Assembly (NCBI GenBank): GCA_964007475.1
Contig: OZ023273.1
Coordinates: 51,461,525 to 51,525,524 of the forward strand
Source of the DNA: Hybos culiciformis
Lineage: Eukaryota > Arthropoda > Insecta > Diptera > Hybotidae
Length of the DNA: 64,000 nucleotides
Direction: 5' to 3'
Position numbers and translations under genes: made by a program. Below the pieces are notes generated by a model. That model made no database searches and had not been told where the DNA came from. It saw nothing but the letters and a program-made list of their open reading frames with translations. Shown piece by piece: positions 20,548 through 29,907 of this stretch. Every line of letters begins with the position of its first letter. Position 1 is the first letter of the stretch.

Positions 20548-21408
20548 ATGACAGATACAAGTGGAAAGTCAGGCTCGGCTGCAGCTACTGGCACGAGTAA
20601 TACTACGACTACCTCGACTACAGGCACCAGTACGGCCGCTCCTAATATCGACTCGGTTCGTGTTCGGCTACCGCAATTTTGGCCCCAAAATCCGACTACT
20701 TGGTTTATCCAAGCGGAAGCTCAATTCGTAGCTTATAGAATAACTAACGACGATACAAAATATTGCTTAACAATAGCATCGTTACCCGTCGATACCTGCG
20801 AATCAATAATCGATCTTCTTTCTGACCCTCCAACCGAGCATAAATACAATCACATCAAACAAACTTTAATAAAACGTCACTCTATTTCCGAGCTTAAGCG
20901 ACTAGAAACACTCATCGCTAAAGCCGACATAGGCGACAGAAACCCGTCAGAAGTATTGAGAAGCATGCGCCAGCTAGGTGGCTCATCTTTTAGCGATGAA
21001 ATTATAAAAAATTTGTGGCTTAGAAAATTACCACAAGTGGTACAGATTGCCATAATTTCAGTCGGCGAGAAAACTTTAGACGAGTTAGCCACAATGGCCG
21101 ATAAAATTTCTGAGGCTCATAATAGCGCTTCAATTTCTCAAGTCAACAATAATAATTCTGATTTCGGAAATCGTCTAGCCAGAATCGAATCTATGTTAGC
21201 AAAAATAGATTTCAAAAATTTCAATAAAACTAATAACTCCAAAAATTCAAAAAATTCTAAAAATTCAAAAAAATCAAAAAATAATTCTCGGGCATCTAGC
21301 AGAAATAGAAATAAATCCTCGACTACAAAAGTTTTATGTTGGTACCACCAAAAGTTCGGCGATAAGGCAAAAAAATGTCGATGCGAAGAAGACCCTTCCC
21401 CAAACTAA
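20548..21408 (+). CDS. gag: Gag of gypsy copy 2
   Basis: 286 residues from the ATG at 20548 (MTDTSGKSG). An in-frame TTG at 20497 lies in the leader and is not a credible start. Residues 1-35 are Ser/Thr/Gly-rich. A capsid-like region follows, with [19 protein letters not shown] near residues 37-55 and LWLRKLPQ further on. A Lys/Asn/Ser-rich linker leads to the finger C264-x2-H267-x9-C277-x-C279, the CHCC arrangement of the CsRn1 clade with a shorter last gap than copy 1. Gag forms the particle and binds RNA. The 3' end overlaps pol by 34 bases in the -1 frame, right after an A7 run. Confidence 0.93.
   Translation: MTDTSGKSGSAAATGTSNTTTTSTTGTSTAAPNIDSVRVRLPQFWPQNPTTWFIQAEAQFVAYRITNDDTKYCLTIASLPVDTCESIIDLLSDPPTEHKYNHIKQTLIKRHSISELKRLETLIAKADIGDRNPSEVLRSMRQLGGSSFSDEIIKNLWLRKLPQVVQIAIISVGEKTLDELATMADKISEAHNSASISQVNNNNSDFGNRLARIESMLAKIDFKNFNKTNNSKNSKNSKNSKKSKNNSRASSRNRNKSSTTKVLCWYHQKFGDKAKKCRCEEDPSPN
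21369..21375 (+). promoter_or_regulatory. -1 frameshift heptamer A AAA AAA at gag-pol overlap
   Basis: In the gag frame codons read GCA AAA AAA, giving A AAA AAA at 21369-21375. A -1 slip makes 21375-21377 (ATG) the next codon in pol. Because the pol frame also begins with this ATG, reinitiation cannot be excluded. The site coincides with the last two Cys of the gag finger. Confidence 0.75.
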
Positions 21409-24407
21409 AACGCCAACCGATTATCGCGGCTAGCGGTACAGGCGTTTACAACAGCCGCTTATTCGTTACCGACCCAGACAACAAAATAAAATTTCTAATC
21501 GATACCGGCGCAGACTTGTCTGTAATACCAGCCGGTAGCTTTAAAAGAAACTTTTGCGACATTTGCCTATCAGCCGCCAACGGCACCTCAATCAAAACTT
21601 TTGGAACCCGATTGCTCAAATTAGATCTCGGTTTGCGTCGCAAATTTTTACACCAATTCGTTTTAGCTGACATTGATCGAGCGATAATAGGAGCCGACTT
21701 TTTAAACAAATTTGGACTTATCGTGGACATAAAGAACAAGAAAATTATTGACCCACTGACCGACGTAAAAATCAACACAATTAGTTTAAAGACAACAACG
21801 CCGACCCCCAAAATTTCAATCATTCAAAACGAATTTTCAAACATTATAAAAGAATTCCCGTCTTTAATACAGACATCTGATTATAATAGGCCGGTTAAAC
21901 ACAGCATTACGCACCACATAATCACTAAAGGTTCTCTTCCATCAGCTCGCGCAAGACGCTTAGACGTTTCGCGACTTAACGTCGCTAAAAAGGAGTTTGA
22001 GCTGATGAATGAATTAGGCATCTGCCAGCCGTCAAGCTCGCCAGTTTCGTCACCACTACACATGGTGAAGAAAAAGAATAGCTCTGACTGGAGACCTTGT
22101 GGTGATTATAGGCAGCTTAATACTGTTACCGTTCCCGACCGATATCCGGTGCCTCACTTACAAAATTTTTCGCTCAATCTAAACGGTTGCACCATTTTTT
22201 CTAAAATCGATCTAGTACGTGCTTTTCACCTAATTCCTGTCGCAACTGAAGATGTTTTTAAAACTGCCGTCACAACTCCAATGGGTTTATTCGAATTCAA
22301 AAGAATGCCGTTTGGACTTCGAAACGCTGCACAAACCTTCCAGAGGTTTATAAACGAGGTTTGCAGAGGTTTAGACTTTCTCTTCGTCTACATCGACGAC
22401 ATTCTAGTGACTTCGAAAGACGCAGTTTCACACGCTAAACATCTTAGACTTTTGTTTCACAGATTACACGAATATGGTATAACTGTCAATTTATCCAAAT
22501 GTCTTTTCGGTGTTAATTCACTACAGTTTCTTGGTCATACAGTCACAGCCGAAGGAATACTTCCTTCAGCTGAAAGAGTTAAAATTATTAACGAATTTCC
22601 GATCCCTACCTCTATAAAATCTACACAAAGATTTTTGGGTATGATCAACTTTTATCATCGATTTCTTCCCGAGATCGCTAAAATTCTAACTCCGATTTAT
22701 GACCACCTAACAGCTTTCAATAAATCTAAAACCAAGAAACAGGATTTCTCATGGCCCGATTTTTTGAACGAACCTTTCGAACTAGCTAAAAAGACATTAG
22801 CTAAAGCAACTATTCTTGCATTTCCGCTCGAAAATGGCAATTATTCCATTGCTACAGACGCATCTGACAGTGCTATCGGCGCAGTTTTACAGCAACATAC
22901 TGACAAAGGTTGGCAACCACTGGCATTTTTCTCTAGAAAGTTAACAGCACCCGAAAAGAAATATTCAGCTTTCGATCGCGAACTACTCGCGATTTACGCT
23001 TCAATAAAACATTTTCGTCACGCTATCGAAGGCAGAAACTTCGTAATTTTCACAGATCATAAACCGCTAGTGAATGCCATAGCCTCTAAAACAGAACGTA
23101 GTCCACGACAAACGCGACATCTCGACTTCATAGCACAATTTACGACTGACATCCGACATATCTCCGGCGCGAGTAATGTCGTAGCTGACAGTCTATCCAG
23201 AATAAACAGTGTAAACACAGAAAACGAAACTTTTGATTTAAAAAAAATTGCAACTTTACAAAATCAAGACGAAGAATTACAAAAATTATTGAACAGGACA
23301 AAAACATCAACTTGGAAGCTACAGGTAATCGAATTACCAGATATTTCGTTATATTGCGAATCTTCGACAGGCAAATTCCGACCTTACGTTCCCGAAACTT
23401 TACGGCGACAAATATTTAATCAACTTCACAACCTATCACACCCAGGTACTCGAGCTACCAGGAAGCTAATAGGAACACGATATTTTTGGCCTAAATTAAA
23501 TAGTGACATAAATCTGTGGACCAAGGCTTGTAAACCGTGCCAGCAGTCCAAGATTCATCGTCACACAATTCCACAACAAGGTACTTTCGATATTCCTTCT
23601 ATTCGTTTTGAACATATCCACATGGATATAGTAGGACCATTTCCAATTTCAAATAATTTCACCCACATACTTACAATTATTGATCGTTTTACAAGGTGGC
23701 CAGAAGCATATTGTTTATCTGACACTTCAGCAAAATCTGTAGCAAACACGTTCGTCTCAAACTACGTTTCCAGATTCGGTTGTCCTTCCATCATAACAAC
23801 TGACCAAGGAGGACAATTCGAATCTAAACTTTTCACGGAACTTACCGGGTTACTAGGAGTTCACCGAATTCGAACTACACCTTACCACCCGCAATCCAAT
23901 GGACTAGTTGAACGTTTTCACCGCCAACTAAAAGACTGCTTAAAATCAAGACTGAACGTTACTAACTGGAGTGCCGAACTTCCAATTATACTTCTTGGAA
24001 TTCGTGCTTCAGTAAAAGAAGACTTAAAATGTTCACCTGCCGAACTAGTTTACGGACAAACACTCAAGCTACCAGGCGAATTTTTTATTCAGTCTCCTAT
24101 CGACGTAACTTCCGACCAAATTATTACTAAACTAAGGCAAACGATGCAAAATCTTATCCCAACACCAACTCGACAAGCAAAACAAGTCAATATTTTCGTT
24201 CCTAAGGAACTAGACAACTGCAAGTTTGTTTGGATAAGAAATGACAAAATTAAACCTGCGTTAACGCCAACTTATGACGGTCCTTACGAGGTTATTCGTC
24301 GTTCTAGAAATACGTTCGTAGTAAAGATCAATAATAAAAACTCTACAATAAATATTAACCGAATTAGACCAGCATTTGAAATAAATTCTCAAAAGTTGCA
24401 CACATAA
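21375..24407 (+). CDS. pol: Pol polyprotein of gypsy copy 2 (PR, RT, RNase H, IN)
   Basis: 1,010 residues. The protease active site is DTG at 43-45 in [13 protein letters not shown]. The RT has [15 protein letters not shown] and YIDD at 339-342. The RNase H has TDASD (Asp 495) and FTDHKPL. The integrase has the HHCC finger H685, H689, C719, C722. Its catalytic triad is D751 (HMDIVGPF), D810 (TTDQGGQF) and E846 (VERFHRQLK), giving D-x35-E. A C-terminal region with [10 protein letters not shown] ends the protein, with no obvious chromodomain. All catalytic residues are present and there are no stops. Codons end in G/C more often than in copy 1, which marks them as different lineages of one clade. 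Confidence 0.95.
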   Translation: MSMRRRPFPKLKRQPIIAASGTGVYNSRLFVTDPDNKIKFLIDTGADLSVIPAGSFKRNFCDICLSAANGTSIKTFGTRLLKLDLGLRRKFLHQFVLADIDRAIIGADFLNKFGLIVDIKNKKIIDPLTDVKINTISLKTTTPTPKISIIQNEFSNIIKEFPSLIQTSDYNRPVKHSITHHIITKGSLPSARARRLDVSRLNVAKKEFELMNELGICQPSSSPVSSPLHMVKKKNSSDWRPCGDYRQLNTVTVPDRYPVPHLQNFSLNLNGCTIFSKIDLVRAFHLIPVATEDVFKTAVTTPMGLFEFKRMPFGLRNAAQTFQRFINEVCRGLDFLFVYIDDILVTSKDAVSHAKHLRLLFHRLHEYGITVNLSKCLFGVNSLQFLGHTVTAEGILPSAERVKIINEFPIPTSIKSTQRFLGMINFYHRFLPEIAKILTPIYDHLTAFNKSKTKKQDFSWPDFLNEPFELAKKTLAKATILAFPLENGNYSIATDASDSAIGAVLQQHTDKGWQPLAFFSRKLTAPEKKYSAFDRELLAIYASIKHFRHAIEGRNFVIFTDHKPLVNAIASKTERSPRQTRHLDFIAQFTTDIRHISGASNVVADSLSRINSVNTENETFDLKKIATLQNQDEELQKLLNRTKTSTWKLQVIELPDISLYCESSTGKFRPYVPETLRRQIFNQLHNLSHPGTRATRKLIGTRYFWPKLNSDINLWTKACKPCQQSKIHRHTIPQQGTFDIPSIRFEHIHMDIVGPFPISNNFTHILTIIDRFTRWPEAYCLSDTSAKSVANTFVSNYVSRFGCPSIITTDQGGQFESKLFTELTGLLGVHRIRTTPYHPQSNGLVERFHRQLKDCLKSRLNVTNWSAELPIILLGIRASVKEDLKCSPAELVYGQTLKLPGEFFIQSPIDVTSDQIITKLRQTMQNLIPTPTRQAKQVNIFVPKELDNCKFVWIRNDKIKPALTPTYDGPYEVIRRSRNTFVVKINNKNSTININRIRPAFEINSQKLHT

Positions 24408-24580
24408 AATATTTTGTAACCTAAAGTCTTTACTTGTTCAAAAAATTTTGTGACACGATTTTTTAAAATATACATCAAGATTTTTTTTAATGATTGCATT
24501 TAAAATTTTCATACATTTATCTCTTTTTAGAGTTTGCTGTTTTCTTTTCTATTTTATCGTAGTTCACCTTGAACTCACTC

Positions 24581-24592
24581 AGGGGAGGGTGA
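24581..24592 (+). other. polypurine tract of gypsy copy 2
   Basis: AGGGGAGGGTGA directly precedes the 3' LTR and would prime plus-strand DNA synthesis. Confidence 0.85.
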
Positions 24593-25008
24593 TGTAGTGG
24601 CACTCGGACACACAAACCCCTAAAATTAATCATCTTTAAAATATCGTATGATTTATATACAATTCTAATTGTTCAGATTATTAAATAATAATTAACAGTA
24701 TATAAATCATACGATGTGCAAAAAATGATATTTTCCTCAATTTTGACCTGAAATAAAATTCAGGTAAAGAAATTATATTTTAGTCAAAATCAGAATTTTG
24801 AAGAATCAACTTCTAAATTAAATTAAAATTAAAATTGTATAAGTTTGGATATATAAAAATTGCTTTTATGTTAATTGAATTATGGATGAATGTAAAAATG
24901 GATTATTAATGTAATAAATATAGATGTAAAGATTTTACATCGTATACAATTAATATACGGAGTTTCATTATTGAACGCAACCTTATGGTATACAACTTGA
25001 CCACTACA
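24593..25008 (+). repeat. 3' LTR of gypsy copy 2
   Basis: 416 bp, TGTAGTGG to CCACTACA, followed by the TTTA target duplication at 25009-25012. No difference from the 5' LTR was noticed by eye. Confidence 0.95.
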
Positions 25009-25012
25009 TTTA

Positions 25013-26792
25013 CACTATATGTTTATAAAATATGTATACATAATACATATGCCTATGTTTATAAAATAGATTATGTGTCCTTATGTAATAGTTGAAAAAG
25101 AAGTCAAATTAGAAAAGTTTTTCTATCATATTCTTGATTTACATTTTTTTGTTTATGTTTGAAGAAACTTTTTATAAACTATATTAAAAGCATGTGCCTA
25201 TATTCGAATATATTTAATAGTTGTTGAAGTGTATTATATGAGAAAAAATTTATTTATGTGAATGAATTAAGATTGACTTTATATGAAAAAATCTAATAAT
25301 ATAATATACAACCTATGCATTAGAAAATATAATGAACATACAGTTTTTATAGAAATTCTGATCAGATAAAGTTTTTTTTATTCAAAATTTTGTCACTTTG
25401 TTTCTGTTTTCAAAAATATTTGTTTTAAAGTTTTAAACATTTAATATTGCTTTGTTTGTTCAAAATTTTCGAAAATTATTTTTATTCATATTGGAATTTG
25501 AAAGGGAAAAAATTTAATCACAAAATTTAATGTTATTTATTATTTATTATACTACAAAGTTCTGATTATTACAATAATATACATAGGAAGAAATTCTTGA
25601 CAGATTCTGTAAAAACTTTGTTTTCTCAAAACTTACACATTTCTGAAGATATTTTTTTTATTAACTTGTAGTATTTTATATACATTTTAATGCTTTCGCT
25701 GAGTGGTAAGGGTGGCGGACTACAATGCTAAAGATCAAGCTTCCAATACCAAAGAGATCATAAGAGTAAAAATTTGAAATTAAGAAAAAAATATGAAAAA
25801 AAAAATAAAAAACCAGGAAGCTTTTGTTGCAATGGAATTTGTCACATAATCTTTGATATGTCTTCGAATGCATAAAATAAAAATAAAATGATAAATAAAA
25901 AAAGAATCTTGGGAAGATATTAATTTTTGTTAACATTTTATTTTATTTGACTAATTAGATTTCCGTAATTTTTGAGACTTTTAAAGTGTATTCCACAACT
26001 CGGAAAAATAAAAAATGTACGTAGTAATAAATTAAGTCCTTTTTTGCTGGTCTGATAGAATCTAAAATTTTTATAGACAACACAATAATTGATGCATAAA
26101 TGAAAATTTTTCTTTGATGGTGAGAAAGCTCTTTCTGTTTAAATTTGTTACAAGCGGCTTAATTTAATACTTTTTATATATAAAAAATTAAAAAAATATA
26201 TGTATGCAAAATATATATTTCGTTTTCACTTCTTTCACTTTTAGTTTACTTTGAATTAATTAAACAAACAAATATCTTATTTATAATATAATTCCGTTTC
26301 GACTGTTTAAAATATTTCGGATTTTATTTAAAATAAAGGAGCCTTTATAAGTATGTGTATGTAGAAAGAATATATTAAATTTTTCAAGAACTATTGGCAC
26401 TCTTTTTTTACAGCTTCAACAGAACAAAAATAAATTAGAAACCAAAATTTATATTTGCTGTATTGCAAATTATCCGTGTAGTATAGACATAATGTAACAT
26501 TTTTACTTTACTATTACACAAAGAAACGGACTTTATCCAATATAAAAAACGTTTACATGTGAGAGATGTGTATACATACAGAAAAATCTGATCAAACACC
26601 CAGATTTTCCTTTCAAACAAATGATTTGTGCAACTATTTTATTTATTTACTATTTTTATTATAATGTTTCTAATAGATATAATTTTTATATAGTAGAAAT
26701 TGTAAAATATGCAATATTAATAAAAATAACATTATTTTTTAATTTCCAATGTATTTTTATCTTCAAAATATTTTTCGCTGAATCAGCATTAA

Positions 26793-26823
<31 letters not shown>

Positions 26824-27099
26824 ATAGTTTTTTATTTTAATAGATTAAATTACAATATTTATTCACATAAAAAAAACTTAAAAATAAGTGAATTAATTAA
26901 CTAATTCGTTTTATTTACTGTCCCTTATAATCGGGATCTCTAAATTAATTGTTTATCTCTTTATAAATAGGTTTTCTGCAGTATTTTAATTATATAATCA
27001 TTACAAAATTAATTGTGACTTTATCGTTTACATCATTTGAAAAATTATAAAAAAACAAATGTTTCATTTCTGAATTTTTATTTATGTAAAACTTAAATT
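25013..27099. other. AT-rich intergenic sequence
   Basis: No coding block was recognised. It contains one tRNA-like SINE fragment near 25690-25760 and a poly(T) run at about 26796-26824. Confidence 0.5.
25690..25760 (+). mobile_element. tRNA-like SINE fragment, degenerate
   Basis: GCTGAGTGGTAAGGGTGG resembles a pol III A box, followed by ACTACAATGCTAAAGATC and a damaged B box (GCTTCCAATACC). It aligns with the better-kept copy at 61411-61470, which shares AATGCTAAAGA. An A-rich tail follows. No functional tRNA fold is expected. Confidence 0.45.
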
Positions 27100-27158
27100 T
27101 AAAGGGATGCAAGGAAATAAGTAAATGTACTACTAAATGTTAAGGGATAAAATTGAAC

Positions 27159-27836
27159 TTATTCTAGCCACCAGTAGCTATCTTTATTGGTTTTGATTTG
27201 TCTGTCTTTATTGGAAATGTCTGTGCTATATTTCGATTGGTGTGATCCGTCGAAGATGTTGAAATGTTGTGGGATATTTTTACTGGTTGCCCTTCTATTT
27301 TGGTGGTATAGTATTGGAATTCTATTTTCATTTTGAATAAACCCATTTTTATCTAGATATATAAATGATTCAGGTGGAACAAATCCTAGGTTCATAGCTT
27401 TCTTAATATAGCGCTCATCTGCAAAGGTGGAGTGGCAAATGAGGCTATTTTCTTTCACCATTATTGACCGGAGAAAGTGGTTTCTTATTAGAGATATTAT
27501 AAAATTATCTATTCGAATTATTTTGGAATTATCATAAATAAATTTATTGGACAGGAAATGCTTAAAATCAGTGCTTGCTTTTCGGTACTGCCCAAGACAG
27601 GACCTTAAACATTTTCTCTCAAAAACGCGAATTTTTTCCATTATTGACGCACTTATATTATACCACACTGGGCAGCCGTAAGTAAGCACCGGTCTAATCA
27701 GTGCCTGATAAGCTATTATTTTTACCCTTGGTGTTAAATGTTTTGAAAAGAACAGATTTTTCGCAATAAAAAAAGCTTTCGTAGCCTTTTCAATTTGTTT
27801 TTTAACGTGATCTGAAAAATTCATGTTAAATGCAAG
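27159..27836 (-). pseudogene. Jockey-like ORF2, 3' part (after the insertion)
   Basis: This is the C-terminal continuation of the reverse transcriptase ORF. It begins immediately inside the AAG target duplication and runs 225 codons (from 27833) to the stop at 27159. NFSDHVKKQIEKATKAFF and ALIRPVLTYGCPVWYN are the post-RT block typical of Jockey/I-type elements. The frame is exactly that of the 5' part at 33433, so excision of the insert would give a continuous ORF2 of about 1,069 codons. On its own it has only internal ATGs. Confidence 0.85.
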
Positions 27837-27849
27837 CCCAATATACCAC

Positions 27850-28245
27850 GAGTCAGTTATTTGTCTAGTTCATCGGAAATAAAAAACATCATTTGTTAAC
27901 TAACTTAGTATACTAATGATATGAACACGTTAGCCACAAGGATATATAAAAAGTACGACATGGATCGTATATAGGTGACAAATAACTGACATTGCCCATA
28001 CATCAAGTGCCTTCGAGCTAGTTATTTGTAACCGTAAATTACGACTGAACGTTAGGTATACGACAAGCATTAAGGTAAAGAATATAGCTGACGTAGCCGT
28101 TAGTTATGAAACTAACATATAAGTCAGAATTAAAACTGTCTCCAGGATCAGTTATCAGGCTGACTACTAAGCTAGTTGTAAATCTTACTTAAATGTCACT
28201 TATATGACGGACATCGAAGGACAATTCTATGACTGCCGTCGATGT
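27850..28245. repeat. left subterminal repeats of the kinesin-carrying element
   Basis: GTCAGTTATTTGTC (27852), GACAAATAACTGAC (about 27975), CTAGTTATTTGTAAC (about 28018) and GTTAGTTATGAAACTAAC (about 28100) recur in both orientations. Related motifs occur near the right end (GTTATTTGTAC about 33014, AACAAATAATTGACG about 32912). This is the pattern of transposase-binding sites in CACTA-like elements; binding is inferred. Confidence 0.5.
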
Positions 28246-28480
28246 TAATTGTAAAACATACTTTAATGTAAGCTGACCATTTTTGTCCTCCTAAGGAGGA
28301 CCTATTCAGAATATTTTTAGTTTTTCGCAAATATTTCGAAAACGGTGCGTTTTTTACCCATTCATATTTTCGAGATATTTGCGAAAAACTAAAAATATTC
28401 TGAATAGGCCCTCCTTTTAGGAGGACAAAAATGGTGAACTTACATTAAAGTATATTTTACAATTAACATTAACATCAATT
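28244..28480. repeat. ~230-bp palindrome
   Basis: The arm from TGTTAATTGTAAAA (28247) through GACCATTTTTGTCCTCC and GAATATTTTTAGTTTTTCGC is mirrored almost perfectly by the sequence from GCGAAAAACTAAAAATATTC to TTTTACAATTAACA (about 28470). The loop is about 40 bp. It may be a MITE inside the larger element, but no target duplication is clear. Confidence 0.8.
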
Positions 28481-28860
28481 AACAAAATGGTCAGCTCATT
28501 TAATGGTAACTTTGCTAAAGTAAAAAAAAACTGTTGTAACCAAAATGGCAAAAATAAGAATCAGATATAGTTAATGTTGAATTACTATTTATTATTTAAC
28601 ATGAAAATAATACAAATTAACATAAATTCTCTAAAAAAAATCAAAACATAAATTTTCAAAAACGAAAGATTTTAGTAATTAATATTAAAATTATCGAATG
28701 AATCTATTTTGCGGAAAATACATTTCTTATGTACTTTATATGATTATTATTTAACATAAAATGATAAAAATTGCACAAAGAAGAAATTAATAAAATATTA
28801 AAATTAAAAATAATCAATTTAACTTACATTATTATTATTAATATTCTGCTTCGACGTTAA

Positions 28861-29234
28861 TTAAAGAAAATATTGAATTAAATTGAAACGTTCTTCCCAA
28901 CTTAAATCCGTATTATTTAGCTCAAATTTCCCCTGATTTATAGCAACTGTTTTATTTGATTGCTCTGTTGCTGTCAAATTTGGAGCATTCAATAAATTTT
29001 GCTGATGATTTACTGATGCTACAATATTATTGTTTTGTTGTTGCTGTTGTTGATATCTCTCTTCAACTAATATATTTCCTGATGTCGTTGGTTGTACAAC
29101 ACCAATAGTTGTATTCAAATTATTATTTGGAGTTGAATGTAAAATATTGGTTGCTAAATTTCTTATATTATCGTGATGATGTTGTTATGTTATCGAAATC
29201 AAATTATTTGTACCTATAATACCTACAAAGAAAA
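28861..29234 (-). pseudogene. Q/N-rich possible exon in the captured segment
   Basis: Minus strand. An acceptor-like TTTCTTTGTAG (near 29238) is followed by a mostly open stretch with one internal TAA (near 29187) to a TAA at 28861. From about 29118 it encodes a Q/N-rich segment, then LSWEERFNLIQYFL. It lies downstream of the kinesin exons in the same orientation and may be a further captured exon from the same gene, whose linker in insects can be low-complexity. I do not recognise it, and the in-frame stop argues against function. Confidence 0.35.
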
Positions 29235-29309
29235 TAATTATAAAATTTGAATTAAAATTTTTTTTTTTTAGGTAATATAGGTAATCGTATAGTTCAATCT
29301 AAAATTAAT

Positions 29310-29769
29310 GGGAGTGGCTACAGTTACGGTAACCGTAACTTATTTTTTTTTTAACAGTTACGGTTAACGTAACTTATTTTTTTTTAACAGTTACGGTTAA
29401 CGTAACTTATTTTTTTTTTTAAAGTTACGGCAACCGTAACTTTTAGGCAATGCTTAAAGTTACGGCAATTTTTTTTTTGTCAAAAAAAAAAAAAAAAAAA
29501 AAATTTAATTTCATCGTCATACAAAAAATGCAAGAATAGTAAAACCTTACATCGTTATACAAAAATAGTTTTATAAGCGCGAAGCGCCAAAGCAAAATAA
29601 AAAAAAAAAAAAAAGAAGCCCTAGGGGGTTTGGGGGAGGCGGCTGCCGTTCCCCATTCAGCATAACAACTTGTTATTTAAAAAAAAAGTCATAATGCTCA
29701 AAAAAAAACTTTGCCGTAATCACTAAACAAAAAAAAAAAGTTACGGTTACCGTAACTGTAGCCACTCCC
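29310..29769. mobile_element. GTTACGG foldback element, 460-bp copy
   Basis: The ends GGGAGTGGCTACAG and CTGTAGCCACTCCC are inverted. Several inverted blocks of AGTTACGGTAACCGTAACTT follow, separated by poly(T) or poly(A). The core carries GCGCGAAGCGCC and CCCTAGGGGGTTTGGGGGAG. The same family, in opposite orientation and with a SINE inside, lies at 60774-61719. No coding capacity. Confidence 0.85.
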
Positions 29770-29907
29770 TTTGAATAAACAATTTTCGTCAAAATCAATC
29801 CATACAGGTTGCGTAATACGTGTTTTTTTTTTTTTGTATTTTTTTTTTTAAATAAAATTTAAATACTATACTATTTGTAATTGGTGTGGTCTTGTGGTAA
29901 CTGTCAC

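Larger units (their letters stand above)
18999..25008 (+). mobile_element. complete CsRn1-clade Ty3/gypsy retrotransposon, 6,010 bp
   Basis: Two 416-bp LTRs (18999-19414 and 24593-25008) read as identical base for base. They start TGTAGTGG, end CCACTACA and are flanked by a 4-bp duplication TTTA (18995-18998, 25009-25012). The order is LTR, tRNA-Trp-type primer site, A/T-rich ~1.1-kb leader, gag, pol in the -1 frame, polypurine tract, LTR. Gag has the CHCC finger and the clade-typical primer. No env is present. With open gag and pol and apparently identical LTRs the insertion is very young and may be competent. Confidence 0.95.
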
